A stretch of 64,000 bases of DNA from positions 11,842,001-11,906,000 of the forward strand of contig NC_062247.1 in assembly GCF_905475465.1 (NCBI RefSeq), written 5' to 3'. A model generated the notes under the pieces. The model worked only from the letters and a program-made list of their open reading frames with translations, did no database searches and was not told the DNA's origin. This DNA comes from Pieris napi. Taxonomy: Eukaryota > Arthropoda > Insecta > Lepidoptera > Pieridae. Position numbers and translations under genes: made by a program. The stretch's first letter is position 1; every line of letters begins with the position of its first letter. This document shows positions 43,843 to 58,000 of the stretch, piece after piece.

Positions 43843-46800
43843 ATGTCTCATCAGACTGGAATTCAAGGTACAGTTATATCCAACACCCACTGATTATTAT
43901 GTACAAAATTTTTAGAATAGTTTGTAGTCGTAAAAATATAATTTTGTCCAAGAGGACAAATTGGTAAATCTTTTAATAAAACATTTTACTGAAATAGATC
44001 CTACCAGACTTGTTGTATTTATGTCTTTAATTATATTTATGATTTAAATAGGTATTGTTTAGTTCAAAATTTTCAACATTTGAATTGCTTACTTGCATTT
44101 CTTTCTTTAGAATTGATGTTTATCCAGAAACACATTATATTCTACATATTTTTTCAAAAAATGGTTATGTATATTATAAAAAATCATTTTTCCTATTTCA
44201 GCAAATGCGCAACTGCAAAAATATTTTAGCAAATGTAGAGAGGGAAAAATAAGACTCTTGAAAGTTAGCATTGAGGATGGTAAGAGTAAACATATTTTAT
44301 TATTTAATAAAATATGACACAAGGAAGGATGGAAAAATCAGTCTTATAGATATTATTATAGCTGTTATCTAATACTAAGTGTATTTATGCACATCAAATA
44401 TGGACTGAAATAAAATACAGTCTTCTTGTATAACTGACCTTATCCAAACTCTTATACTTATTGTATTTAACGGTTTAATACTATACCTTATCTATTTTAT
44501 AACTCATAACATTGAAAGTGAATTATCCAGTTATAGTGCTATAAGTTTGTATCATATTATGGGACATAACATCTATTTAAAATTTTCAGAACAACTTACA
44601 TTGTCAACACACCAACCAGTAAAAGGGACTTGGGAGCAGGATTTCGATAAATATGTACCACCTCTCATCGTTGAAGATCTACCCTGTTACATACTTTATA
44701 GGTAAACCAATTTTATATCTAGGTATAAGGTGCATTGTCAAATACTAATCTAAGATTTAAAAAAATATTAAACCTGAATATTGCTGTAAAAAGTATCTCA
44801 AAAAAAGGTTTAAAGGATATTTCAAGCCAGTCTAAGGAATAAAACTTCCTTATTAAAGTATATAAATTTTGTGTTTTGTCTCAAAACACACATCATAAGG
44901 AATGATGGTGTTAAAATAATATATGTATGTTTTAAGGACAATTTTAAAAACTATTGTGTGACAATAGCAGTGCTGTCTTTGTGGCTTGAATGTGTGCCTC
45001 TCAACCCTGAATGCATTCAAACCTCAGCTATAAGAAAATCATATTAGTACATACAAATACGCTTTTCTTTGTTATGCACAATTAACATTCATATGGTGAA
45101 GAAAATGATTGAGTGGAATTTGTCATGCCTTAGACATGAAACTAGATGGCATATTTCAGGCACAAATTGCTGATCACACAAAATTGTGTAATTATTTGTA
45201 AATAACTGAAATAAATGCTTTTATTATTTTTTATATTTACATGAGTATCTCTTATTTAAAATAATACACATTTAGTGGAAACTGCATATAAAATTATAAG
45301 CATTTATAAACTCTGTAATACTACATAATACTATGTAATACATACATATAAAGTTTTGGGAGAAAACACAACAATTTAAATTTTTAATTTAAACACAACC
45401 AAAAAAATGCAATTTCAGGTTTGACTCAACAAATTCTCTAGGATATGAATGGTTACTACTCAGTTGGTCACCGGACAGTGCTCTAGTCAGACATAAAATG
45501 TTATATGCCTCTACAAAGGCCACATTGAAGCAGGAATTCGGGTCTTCACACATTAAAGATGAAATGCATGCTACAGTAAAGGTAAATGCTTTTATAAGTT
45601 TATGCTAATATCTTAATACAGTAGAACCTCGATAAGATAAAGTCCAAGGGAAACACAAAATATTTTATGTTATAGAGGTTTTAAGTTATCAAGGTTCTAT
45701 GTCAGGTAAAGGCTAATATAGAGGTATGTACATGTTTCTATGTACCCTTCCTCCCATTTTTACTTGAATGCATCAGAAGGATGGAAAATTAAATATGTAA
45801 TCATATTTATTCACATTACTTACATTACATAAAAATAAAACAACAACTAAAGGTTTAGTCTACTTAAAAAAATCTGTGATTTTCTTTTGTTTTAAAAAAT
45901 TCACTGTTTCTAAATCGATTTGATTTTCAATGACAAATAGAGAGGAGAATACATTAACACATTAACTTATGATGCAAGTAAGTCGTTGTCACAAAGCTAA
46001 CCGCCGCAAAGCTTTGAAGAATTTAGATAAAGCAAACAATAGGTAATGTATTGTTTACGTTAACAATACATTAGTAAACACGTGCAAGCAATAAATACTG
46101 AAACCATTTGTTTTGACACTCTTATAAAATGACTCATTCACAAACAATTTTATGTTATAGAGGTTGTGGAAACATTTCTTTTAGTTACTGAGGGCCTATA
46201 CAGAGATTATTTATTTACGTTATAGAGGTTGCGTATTTTAAGTTATAGAGGTTTTGGGCTCTGATGGGAAGGGAACATAGTATTTTTTGAAGTAACAGAG
46301 GTTTTTATGTTACCGAGGTTTACGTTATCGAGGTTCTACTTAATAAATTTAACATAAATATAATGTACCATAATCACTAAGAGTAAAATTGAAAGATTAT
46401 TTTCTCAAAATCATATTTAATACAATTCAATGGCGTAAAGTTTAAAATTCAAGAAATGTATAACTTAGATTACAACCACAGCTTTCCAATATTAGATAGG
46501 CAGTAAGAAGCTTTATTTAAAAACTAATGATATAAAAAAAAATCCTTTTGGATATGTAATAGGAGGAGGAGGTATCGAAAAGGGATTCTCATAAAAATTG
46601 AGATAATATTATATTAGTAAAATTAATTTTACCTTTTTTTATGAGATATTTCTCAAAGACTTATTTATTATATTTTATTATGCCCATGTCATCTCATTGG
46701 TGAGAATGTAGCGATACTAAGTCAACTGAAGGCACTACAATATCTATTTTTAACAGAAAAATAATCTTTTATTCTTAATTTCAGGATGAAGTATGCCTCA

Positions 46801-49800
46801 AAGGTTACAAAGCACACGTGAGTGGTGTGAATGCTCCTGCACCTCTCACAGACAGAGAAGAGGCTTTGAAAGAATTGAATGAGAGTGGACAAGGCCCTAA
46901 CTATGGCACCGATGCAAGGTATTTATTTTATTTTATATATTCCTTGCTAAATATATGAAGTAAAAAGAATAGTGTTTTTGTTAAAACGGCATATGATAGT
47001 GATTTAGTTTTTCTGAATAAGGCATTTTTTAACAGAATATTTTTTAAATAATATATTATGCACATGACCATATACAAGTATTTTAGTAGGAATAATATAA
47101 TACAAATGTAATTGTTTAAATTTTTATTTTGGCCTCATAACTTACAAATATGATTTAAGACAACATAAACTAAAATCATTAAGGTATTATGTGAAACTTG
47201 AAACAAAAAATTAGATTTTCCCAACTTAAACAATGACTAAAGTTACATGTACTGTCAGTTCTTAAATACCTTTATTATAATTAAGCATGTCGGACGCGGA
47301 GGATTATAATAAAATAAACAAAGAAAATAAACTTCTCACTACTGTTTTTAATTGCCAACTACTTCTCATAAGATACTTATATCGCCACCCGTTGCCTTAT
47401 AGCTTTTGTAACCTGCTTTTTTTTATTTTTGTTATGTGTATGTTTTTGATTAAGGTAATAAAGTAAAAATAATTAAAAAATATATTTTGCCTAGCTCCAT
47501 GGCATTGATTCTCTTAACTTAAATAACACAAATAAATCAGAATACAGTCCACTAACTACAACAGTTGAATTCCAAAAAAATACTGAAAGTAGCAAAAAAA
47601 TAGCAAGAATACAGAATACATTTTATAAAAAAAAGAGAGCAAAATACACAAATTTTCGGGATTTGAACCTAAACTATCTAGCCCATATTTTAAAGTGACG
47701 TTCACACCTAGTTCACACCATCATTTTAAGTGATGAAATTTCAGACAGTCAACAATGGGTGGTATTGCTTTCCCGATAACAGAGTCAGCCAAGCAGGGCA
47801 TAATTGATCTCCAACGAGGTTCCTACAATTACTTACAATTTAAGATAGGTAAGTTTTATATTTCATAACTATATAATATGTAAAATATGTTTTATATTTT
47901 ATTGTAGATAAAATAAATAAATGTCGCTCCAACTTTTTAAGGTCTGGGCCTCAGATTTCTGTATCTGTTACATGATCATTTGTCAATATAATAGGCAAGT
48001 AGGTGATCAGCCTCCTGTGCCTGACATTTTTGGATCTATGGCAAGCCAGTTTCCTCACAATGTTTTCCTTAACCGTTTGAAAACCGTTAAACCTACGATC
48101 TCAGGGATGAGAGTTGCACGGTGAAGCCACTAGGCCAACACTTATTTTATTGTAAATAATATAAATTATTAGATAGATTGTTTTAAAGATGTATTTAAAA
48201 ATGTTTGCCATTTTTATTTTGATGATGCAAATATATCACTTATATTTTGAGGTTAATGCATAATATATCTCTGGGCATGTTTGATTCCCGGCTAAATAAT
48301 TTTTGGTAGCTTAAAATATTTTTTCTTGAAATAATAGATATAAATAAACTTTTAAATTCCAGATTTAGAAGATGAAAAAATTTGTTTAGCGAAAGCGGCA
48401 AATATTAGTTTGGCAGAGCTCCCTTCACAAGTGCCGAGTGAAGAGGCAAGATATCATCTATACGTATTCAAACATACACACGAAGGAGATCCACTTGATA
48501 GCATAGGTTAGTTTATTTATTGGTATTTAAAAATTGGACTAATTTTTGAAGTTATACTTCTTTAGGCGCGTTATGAAAAATTGATGAGAGTGAAATTTTA
48601 CGATGCGCGCGCACCGTGACACAAATTAACAGAATGAAGTTGCCCATGGAAGATGCTACGGCATTGGACATAATTTAAAAAAACATTCTAATAATAATAG
48701 AATTTATGTCACACTTAATTTAAGAGAATAATAATAAATATTTATTTATTAAATTTTTCAAATGTAAACTGAACTTTATTGACTATAATGACTCCTTTTC
48801 CAGTCTTTGATTATTTAATTGAAATTAATTATTTGCATGCAATCAAAAACTATTTTTAATAATGCCAAAGAAGTATAACTTCTTACGCGCGTACATAAGT
48901 ACACGCACCCTTTTTTTTATTGGTTAAAAATAAAGTATTGTAACAATAATAATGACTTCAGTTATATGTCAAGATTATTAAGTTGGTAAAATGCATACCC
49001 AGAAATGTGTAAATATGTATGTCAAAAACTACTTAACAATTTGCATGAAAAAAAAATCAGTTCATTTCGATATGACAATGACTATAATCTTCAAAAATTG
49101 GGTGACGTAATACTTGAACTTATTATGTTTAAGGCAACGAGGTGTCAATAAATAAATATGTATAAAAACATGACTTTAAAAAGCATTATGGAGTAAAATA
49201 ACTTGTAAATAATCATTATTTTCAACAACAAAAACAATTTCTTCAGATGTCTTATTTTTCCAGTATTCATCTACTCTATGCCAGGCTATACTTGCAGTAT
49301 AAAGGAGAGAATGATGTATTCCAGTTGTAAAGGAAACTTTCTTGATCTTATTGAATCTATGGGAGTACTGGTTTCTAAGCGGGTGAGGATTTTATATTGT
49401 TAATACTCTATGCCCCATGTGTGTCAATAAATAGTTTATAGCATAAAATTAATTAGTTCCCAAGATTAGGACTTTCTTTGTTTATGGTTGGCAATTTGTG
49501 AACTGGCAGTAAATGTATTAATAGTAATTTACACCTTAATTTTTTTTAAAGTAAGTAGTTTTGTCTAAGTAACTAAATGTCTTATGTAGTTTTGCACACC
49601 CTATCTAAAAAAAAATCTTATAGTGGTTGCCTGGAAGAGATAGCTATAAAGCGATAAGGCCGCCAGTTGCCCGCTTTTTTATTATAATTGTAATTGTACT
49701 GCACACTTGCAACGAATTGATAATAAATAAATAAATATTATTTAATCATTTAAATTTCAGGTGGGTATCGATGAAGGAAAGGAACTAACTGAGGAATTTC

Positions 49801-49913
49801 TATATGACGAAATACATCCGAAAGTAAATTTGCACAGACCAGCCTTCGCTAAGCCAAAGGGGCCGCCCAATAGGGGAGCCAAACGAATCACAAAAGCTCA
49901 ATCAACGCAATAA
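43843..49913 (+). CDS. twf: Twinfilin
   Basis: Nine exons: 43843-43867, 44202-44279, 44590-44701, 45419-45581, 46785-46918, 47745-47848, 48363-48506, 49264-49382, 49761-49913. All have GT-AG ends and phases fit, giving 1032 nt and 343 residues, the usual insect length. Starts MSHQTGIQANAQLQKYFSKC. Two ADF-homology domains (about 5-140 and 176-312): SWSPDSALVRHKMLYAST in the first, FKHTHEGDPLDSIVFIYSMP and PGYTCSIKERMMYSSCKGNF in the second. A basic C-terminal tail (KPKGPPNRGAKRITKAQ) follows, the part that binds capping protein in the family. Binds actin monomers and capping protein and regulates filament ends in the cytoplasm. Introns 4, 6 and 7 hold mobile elements. Converges on TIMMDC1. 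Confidence 0.97.
45619..46341. mobile_element. Pogo-like MITE in twinfilin intron 4
   Basis: Left end cagtagaacctcgataag preceded by TA; right end gttatcgaggttctactt. The motif gttatagaggtt recurs at least four times inside, near both ends. CAGTA-type ends and a TA target fit pogo/Tigger-like elements. No coding capacity. Confidence 0.65.
47920..48142 (-). repeat. tRNA-derived SINE in twinfilin intron 6
   Basis: Antisense to the gene: ggtctgggcctcagatttct body, then aatataataggcaagtaggt, and the head ending gaagccactaggccaacact. Internally shortened in the head. Confidence 0.88.
48542..48921 (+). mobile_element. Internally deleted copy of the 14-16 kb TIR element, in twinfilin intron 7
   Basis: The first ~90 bp match 13955-14050 and the last ~205 bp match 15801-16009, including ttgactataatgactccttt and both end motifs. 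A middle of about 1.7 kb with the Myb/SANT-like gene is missing. Confidence 0.85.
49605..49740 (+). repeat. LINE 3' UTR remnant in twinfilin intron 8
   Basis: cttatagtggttgcctggaa, then aaagcgataaggccgccagt, with a tail aataaataaataaat. The typical 3' end of jockey-like lepidopteran LINEs. Confidence 0.6.
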
Positions 49914-50910
49914 CTCAAAAGAAAATAAGTATTTATATGCGCGATCTATGATTTTACGTCGATATACAGTGTCCCATAAATCAATGTCTAGCTGTATCGA
50001 TAGGGCAGGTGGTTAATCCTCAGAAAATTAATTAAAAAAAATTTTCATGTATTTTTAAAATTATTGCCATTAAAAATAAATTATGTTCCTTTTACTTTAC
50101 TATTCGTGTTGAAAAACAATTTAAATGCTCTTCCTAAAAATAAAAAGATGTCATATGTCATCATGGCGTAATGCCACTTAAAGAAAAATAATAAACAAAT
50201 TTTTCTTTATATTTAAATTTTTTGGAGTTGGCCACACCTTTGTATATCACCAACTTCGGCATGACCTTAATTTATGGGACACACTATAAAAAAAATATAG
50301 GGGTGGGATAATTTTTGTATGTGACAACATTTATCATCATGTCTCACATAGTAAAAAAAATAACAATTCCTAGAAGAGTATTAAATATTTTTACCGCTCC
50401 GTGAGCGTATGCGAAGCTTACAGTCGATTGCTTTTTATTTAAATATATATGAGACATTGCCAATTTATACTATCCTATCGAGTATGTACTCACATAGCTA
50501 ATACACTCAAGTAATGATACAATTTTTTTTTTCAAGTAGCAACACCAGTCACACTTGTTTCTGTATTTAAAAAAAAAGAATTATTATTTTTAAACCACCC
50601 AACACTTGAGTTCACTCTTATTGACAATGTTTAAGACTTGAAAAATATAAGGAAAGGCTGTATATGCATTATACTCAAGTAACATAATGCTCTATCTAAT
50701 ATAGAATTTGTGTTGACAGATTATTGTACTTCTAGAAGTATTGTATTTTTAAAACTCCTATAATTATAATACATATGTAAATCACTTTAAAATCATATTT
50801 TTGTATTTTAAATTAAAATTGTAGTCTTCCCTTTGTATACTAAGTTTAAATCGATGAAAGTCGGCACAAAATTAAGATCAATTTGTTCTTGGAAATTTCT
50901 GTGTAATAAA
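49914..50910 (+). other. Probable twinfilin 3' UTR
   Basis: Follows the twinfilin stop. AATAAA candidates lie near 50075 and at 50905-50910. The exact end cannot be set from sequence. Confidence 0.45.
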
Positions 50911-51620
50911 TGTAAGCAATAAGTACAGTATTACTTGTAAGAATTTATTTATGTGTAATTAAGATTTTGTGCAATACAATATATGATTGATCTTTTCATA
51001 TAAGATTATTAAGCTAATTTTATAATTTGTAGCTTTTTATTTATATTCTTGCCAGTTATAAGGACCAGACAAATATAATTTTGCATTTGTATTATATAAA
51101 GTAACTTGTACATTTTTGTCAAATATTCAAAAGTTTTCTTTCAGTTCTCGGCCCTTATCAATCGTATAGTATTTATATTTTATGCTGTCTTTATGAATAA
51201 ATGCTTTTGTATCATCTTTCTTTTCTACCATAACTCCTTAATATTAGTGATGATAAACACTAAGATTGTGATTGATCTACAAGCACATTTTTTTAAGTTT
51301 GAAGATAGGAAGAAAGATTACAACCAATATAGGGGAAATATGAAATTATATTAACAAAAATCATGAGTGGTAATGGTATGTATATAAATAGATTATGGTA
51401 AATGCTCAGTTCTTTCAAATGTAAGGTAACAATGATCATGGACAAAAAAGAATGCCAGTATTTCAGAATGTTTAAAAGTGCATTTAACATCTGAATTTTG
51501 ATATTTAAGGAGAATTGTTGGTTATGGGTATGTAGCTATGACAGGTATGTCAAGGCATAAGGCAAAGCAGTATTTTTTTAAAGATTAAATGAAAGAAAAA
51601 TATAAATGTTAGTAATAATC
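50911..51620. other. Tail-to-tail spacer between twinfilin and TIMMDC1
   Basis: AT-rich, with no repeat ends seen. It may include further twinfilin 3' UTR. Confidence 0.4.
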
Positions 51621-51654
51621 TTTATTTACATTTAATCTACATATTTAAAAAATA

Positions 51655-53084
51655 TTATAGTTCATCAACTTTCGTCTTTCCTTTAGACTCAACCAACTGA
51701 TCATGATGTTTTGTTAAGTTATCATGTTTTTCTTTTGCATGTTTTTCCACGCCTTGATTGTATTGTTCTTCCCTAAAAAATAAATTAATCAATTGTTATC
51801 TGTTGGTATAAGGTTTTTTTAAAAAGGACACATGTAATATTGTATGTAGTATATATAAATTACTAAAATTACCTCATCTCCTTTAATGTGTAGAGTGATC
51901 TTCGAATATCAGCCATTGATACACCACTGATTTTCAAAATGCCTATTATAACTATACCAGCAATAAGACTTAGGGCAGCACCTTAAAAACCAGTTGAGCA
52001 GATTTTATTACAATCAGAGAAAATAAAAATTATAAACACTTGAGTCTTACACACTACAAATCTACATTAAATTTTAGTTATAAAGTATAAATTGTACAAC
52101 ATGCTCTATGATATATGTATACCCTAAGCATACTTGAAAAAACTAAATTGTGGAAAAAATGTTCCATTCACCCAGCCACCACTATAAAATTATGAAAAAA
52201 TGTTCCAGTCACCCAGCCACCACTATAAAATTATGCTGTTATAATGTAGATCACCAATTAATTTTAAATTTACCTAATCCAGCACCAACTAAGGTTGCAG
52301 CAAGACCAAGATTGGCTTTATAAAGTGACCCCGTCACTGCACCAGCAACCACATACTCTAAAACGGAGTTTTTATCTCTATATATAGATATTGTAGTTGC
52401 AATTAAACTGAAAAAAATATATTTAAATGTATCATCATATTTACTATTGACAGTAGCAAAAGGTTTAAATTAACAAGTGAATTATACTAACGTATACATT
52501 CCAGTAAAGATAAAAAGCCTCCAACCCCAACGGACCGCACCTTTCGCAAATGCTATAGTCACATAGTCTTGCAACTTTCTCTAAAAGTCCATAAGAAAAC
52601 TATATGGTTGTGTAATTGTTTACAATTTATAATACATACAACATCACTACCTAGTACCTAGTTACCTTTGCTTCAAAAGTAGATTTAAATATGGTTGCTT
52701 GATTGTTTTCCAAAAAGGAGATATATGCATCTTTTGATTTTAAGAAACCTCCGTAGCATACACCAACAAAGGCTCCAAATAATGAAGCTTGTATGACATT
52801 ATGCAATTCTATAGAAATAACATCATCCTCACTGAAAAGAGAAGTTATTTATAGCTAAGCTATTGCCATAAAGTACATGTACTTAATACATAGCTGTATA
52901 TTACTTACTTTACAGTAAACATTTGTCTAACTCTCTCCCACCCTGTAATGGGTCCATCTTTTGGGTTAGTTTTAAGATTATCAATGTCATTCTTATTAGG
53001 AGTATTGAAAAACGGAATTATAGCTGCTGGAGTTAATCGCAATGTTGTTCCAAATAATATTTTTTTATTAAGAATTCGAAACAT
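51655..53084 (-). CDS. Timmdc1: TIMMDC1, mitochondrial complex I assembly factor
   Basis: Six exons (5' to 3'): 53084-52909, 52831-52666, 52580-52492, 52407-52274, 51981-51873, 51772-51655. Splice sites and phases fit, giving 792 nt and 263 residues. Starts MFRILNKKILFGTTLRLTP, an Arg/Lys-containing N-terminus. Tim17-like membrane segments follow: ASLFGAFVGVCYGGFLKS, VRWGWRLFIFTGMYT, VVAGAVTGSLYKANLGLAAT, ALSLIAGIVIIGI. The end is polar and Lys-rich (EEQYNQGVEKHAKEKHDNLT). In the family it is an inner-membrane protein needed for membrane-arm assembly of complex I. AATAAA (51626-51621) lies 29 nt after the stop, so the 3' UTR is short. Intron 4 has a 41-bp tandem duplication. Confidence 0.93.
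52153..52234. repeat. 41-bp tandem duplication in TIMMDC1 intron 4
   Basis: Two head-to-tail copies of a 41-bp unit starting gaaaaaatgttcca (52153 and 52194) and differing at one base (cattc against cagtc). Confidence 0.85.
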
Positions 53085-53929
53085 TTCGATATTTTAATTT
53101 CGAGACATTTATTTTAATAATAGATTTAGATTTAAATATTATACAATAATACCGTTTTATTTTAACCAAACCAAGTGTTAATTATTATCGCATCTATTTT
53201 CTGGAATATTTTTCTTAATATTTAATAAACCTAATTTAATATTTGAGTGTTTTTGAGTTTTCAAAATTCATATTTCAAATAATACCATAGAGTACAAATT
53301 AATTATTACTATGTATTTAGTTTTTATCTGTAGACCGAAAGTGACACACTTCACATGCTTCCATCATAGGAGGTCTATAATCTCTATAGCCATATTACTA
53401 CCGAAAAGTAGATAGAAAAATTATATATACATGGACACTACCGCTTTTGCGTAATTGTATTGTCAAAAACGCTTCATTTGCAACTAAGAGACATGTTCCG
53501 ACTCTACCGAAAAGTCGGCAGCGTTGTCTTTGGATCATTTCCTTTTTACGATGAACATAATATGTACAAAGAGTTTGCGTGAGAAGAAAAATACTATAAA
53601 ATCTAATGAAAGGGTATATTATGTATTTAATAAAACGGTAGCCATTAGAAATGGCGATAGCGCTACCGAATTATAGCAAACAGCATTTTTTGAGATCACG
53701 CAAAAAATATAGCGGAAAACGCTGCTTTTTCTACACTGTCGAAACATTAACTGGACGTTGACTACCAAAAAGCGTGAGACGTATTGTATTCTTATAGGAT
53801 AGAATCTTTCCGATATTTCCATATGATCGCTTGTGAAGAGGAGAGAGGTCTTACTTTTGGAGAGTCTTTAGGTATAATCGAAATCGGTCCTGAATAATAG
53901 CCGGTCTAAATATTCACTACCAATATGTT
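53085..53929. other. TIMMDC1 upstream region
   Basis: Holds the presumed TIMMDC1 promoter. No repeat or gene is recognised. The minus frame at 53619-53822 has no support. Confidence 0.4.
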
Positions 53930-54265
53930 TCAAGCCACAAAGTAAACTACATTACAAGAAAAATAAGATCGCACTTTTACAAATGCGGGCCTATGTAACC
54001 GCCGCTTAAAAGAACCCATATTATACTGTCTAGGGAGGATGGAAAAGGGCAAAGAGTTCCATGTTTTTATAAGAAACGACGAACCATACCGTGCAGTGCG
54101 GCATCTGGCAATGTCAACAACGAAGGCGTAAAACTCCAGCATGTTGCTAGATGACAGTTGTTTGAAAGGGAATGACAGAATCAGATTGTGTAGTTCCATG
54201 GACCTTTCTCCGGAGTGCATATAGACTGAAAGGCAGGCAACTGAACAGCGATGGTCAAGAGTCAA
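53930..54265 (-). pseudogene. LINE ORF2 C-terminal fragment
   Basis: The minus strand reads RTARYGSSFLIKTWNSLPFS then QYNMGSFKRRLHRPAF, the WNSLP...F...FKRRLHR signature at the end of jockey/CR1-like LINE proteins. The upstream part is degenerate. Confidence 0.6.
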
Positions 54266-55060
54266 AATTCTATAATTCGCTTAGCCGATCTCTCAAATGT
54301 GGTGATTACTGGTTTAAATTTTCGATTGCTTGTTGTTGTGCATCAATGACAGCTGACAACTCGGTTTTATGATAATACCGCCATCTGTGTTTTGTTCAAG
54401 CAACTAACCTTACTTTACATCGAAGTTAGTTACGTGGTGCATGTATATACAACTAGATGGCGCCGCACTTCCGTAGCTTTTATATTTGCATTACAATTAA
54501 TAATTAATTCCCTTTTTAACAATCGATTAGATTGTTTTTTTAGCATGAAAAATCGATGAATAAATAATCGATTTTTCTTCAAAAAATTATCAGTCAAAAG
54601 CAGTATTTTTGTTCTTTTTTTATTGTATGTAACCTTGTGCTGATGAATAAATTTATTTTACTTTTAAATTATAGTGTTCCATTCAAACTTGAGTTTTTGT
54701 AAAATTAACTGGTTTTATTATCCTATCGATGTTTTAGAAAAAAAAATCAATGCATCGAGTATATGAATACATCTTCAAAGCATCGGATTCAATGAATCGT
54801 ATTGTAAACATTTATGTATATCGAATATCCCTAATAGTTCGAGTTCTGGGTTATAAAAGACCAGGCATTGTCGGGAGGTGGCAGATCAGAGAAAAATATG
54901 TTTTTAATAATCGATTATTTTTCACATCCCTAACTTTAATATGTACCTACCTACAAGTGCGGCGGTAAGAGCTCAGTGTCAAAAAGTACCATGAGTTTTT
55001 AAATATACTCCTATATTATAGTTTTATTTTTTTTAAATAATTAATTCAATAATAGATGCA
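54266..55060. other. Unassigned intergenic DNA
   Basis: AT-rich, with several atcgat-type motifs near 54520-54920. No gene seen. Confidence 0.35.
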
Positions 55061-55099
55061 AATAGAACATGAATACCTTGAAGTGGTAAATAAAATTAC

Positions 55100-58000
55100 A
55101 CAAACCATTTTTAATAATTTTATTACAAAATGCTTAAAATATTCTAATAGTTATATTCATTTTATCTTCAAAGGAATATGAACAAGTAATTAATAAAATA
55201 TAAACTCAATAACATAGATATGTACCTTACTTCGTAAAACATACGATAATATTAAGGAAACATTTTATTAAGTAAATATGTTGATTGAATAAGAATTAAC
55301 AAGTTTAGGATTGAGTAATAACTTCATTTTCGTCAAATATTTTATTCACAGATAAAATGAACAGATGTGCTTTACATAAATCGGTGAAATAACATTTCGG
55401 GACAATCTGTTTGTATACATCTAATAAACTATTTTAACTTTACACACAACCCTTTAATTTGCACACCTTTATTTCAAAAGGGAAGAAAAGAAACAAGTAC
55501 GGGGCAGATGAGTCGCTTCAAGGATTATTTTTACTTTCTCATTTCATTCACCTATTAACCACTACTTTCAGAATAGGATTACTTTATCTAAGACCTTAAT
55601 TAATGATTATGTAGGTAAATCTGTAATAAATACTAATAATTTTTATTTATAAAGTTGTATATAGGTATTTACACTGGATATTTTAACAATAACTGTCGCA
55701 TACCAAGAGTGTAGCTGACAGCTAGATACACTTTGTCTAATTGATAGTTTAACGTTTCAATATGAATGTTTCAGTTCTTTCAACTCGTCGGAATAAGGGA
55801 CGTGGCACGGATAAATAGACCCTCCCGATTTCAAATCGGGACAAGTAAAATAAATTTAATTGTATTACCCTGTGCGTAACTTCTTTTGATAATATCCTTA
55901 ATAAAATAACATCGGTTTTTAATGTCCCTCTCTCCCTCCACGTTAACTTAACAACCTGTAATCCTCCTAAATTCATTCAAATACGTTTTGAGAAAAGAAG
56001 AAGATAAGAAGAGTCGAAAGAAGATATTATTGAAACGTTGAATGCGGGTGTCATTTATATTTACGAAACAGTTAGATCTAAGGTATGTCTAGATCGACGA
56101 TGCACAACATCATTTATTTTTGATCCCCTTTAAAATTTTATTTACACATTATTTCAACCCTTTCAGGAAAGTTTGGATAAAGTTCAGGAGCGGTTAAAAT
56201 AAAATGAGGCGAGGAGAAATAAAGAAAAGCATTTAATGGGTATAATAGTTTAATTACGAAATTAAAAATAAGAATGAAATTAAACACACAAAGGCTTATT
56301 CTAAAATAAGAAACCTTTCAATATATTCGAAACTTAAAACTATAAACGAGGAGACAAAATGAAAAAGGATAGAAATTCCGTAATGCCTTAACCGAACTTT
56401 ATTTACTGATATGTTGGCCTTTATTCATATTGATATAGATCACTAAAGTACATACAGCTTATATAGTACGATAAATAGATGTTACATAACTAAAAATAGA
56501 TAAATGATATGCTCTAGGGTGTCATGAAATGTAGTATTCGAACCGGGAGACGGTGAAATGAGAGAAAAACAGAAAAGCGAACGAACAGACACATTCATCC
56601 ATTAACAGTAACACATAACCAACGAATGGAAACAATGGTCTCACTACGAATAAAATTGCATAAATTGCGCTTAATAAAACTCTCAAATATAATTTAACTG
56701 TAACATTTTTCATCAACTTTTTAATATGTTAAGATTAATTTAAGACTTTACCTAAAATAATGTGTATTGACTTTAAATTTGGCATCTCATTCTAAACACT
56801 GATTTAATTAACCTCTTACAATACAATATTATCCTAAATATTTAAAATACTTTTCTAAACACATAATTTTCTATAATTATCTATTAGTCAATACCAGTGT
56901 TGAGGAATTCTTAGGCCTGAAAACGCCACACGCGCTTTCGAGCGAGGGACAGACTCGCCGATTTGACATCTGACAATCACTTGCCAAACGTCAAAACTAA
57001 ATCTGTGCTTTGCGTGTGGCGCTCGTGAATACAGATATGTAATTTCTCGACTCGAGTTAAAAGACTAAAATCCAATCTCTTTAGAAAAACGCTTTCCGTG
57101 AATCGGATTCTTCCTCAATTTGAGAATTGTGCAAAATATCACCACACCCTGGTCTCCTAACATCATTAATCCGATTTACTTACATTTTGATATTCCAAAA
57201 CGATATTTAGTACAACTCTAACAATCCTTACGTCTTACTGAAAACTAATTTAACCATTTTACTAAGCTCTAGTTTTATCATTAATATACGTGATGTATAA
57301 TTATGATACAATTTTATTAGTGTAAATAATTCTCGTTTGCGTTAATATCGAGATGAAAATTCATAATCGCTTTGCACTTTGAAACGTCTTAAGCGAGAGA
57401 GCTTTGAATCGCGCGTTTTTGCACAGACGACTATGCATTTCATTGCGACTCGAGTACAAGCTTAAAAGTTACAATTGATTCATATGACAATTTACATTTC
57501 GAGTCGATTGTCAAACTTGACAGTTGATGTACGGAGTAATGAAATCACCGTTAACAGCGGTAGAACACCTAACGTTACTTATATTTGTTAAAATAATTGA
57601 TTTAATTGTCCGTGAACGAACACGATAACAATTCTTAGTCGTCAAATCAGGTCTCTGTTTCACGCATGTTTGCCTAATCACATTGAATGGACGTAAAACT
57701 GAACACTTAAACTGGTCCAATTTGAGGAGAGACGCCGAGCGGCGTAGACGAACGAGTTCTAGTAATCGTTAGAAAAATACTTAAACCACGAGTTAATTTC
57801 ATTCGAATTGGACTAGACGCATGTTTAACCAAGAAGGCAAAGATGTGTGAAAACCAATTGGCGTAGAATATCGGAGCCGAGTGAATTTATATACAAAGTG
57901 TCGAGAGATTTATACTAAAATACTGTCGCTAAAGTTAGTGTAAATACTGACAACGACGCGCTAATCGGATCCCGTTTCCCGAGGCCGCGACGGCGCATCT

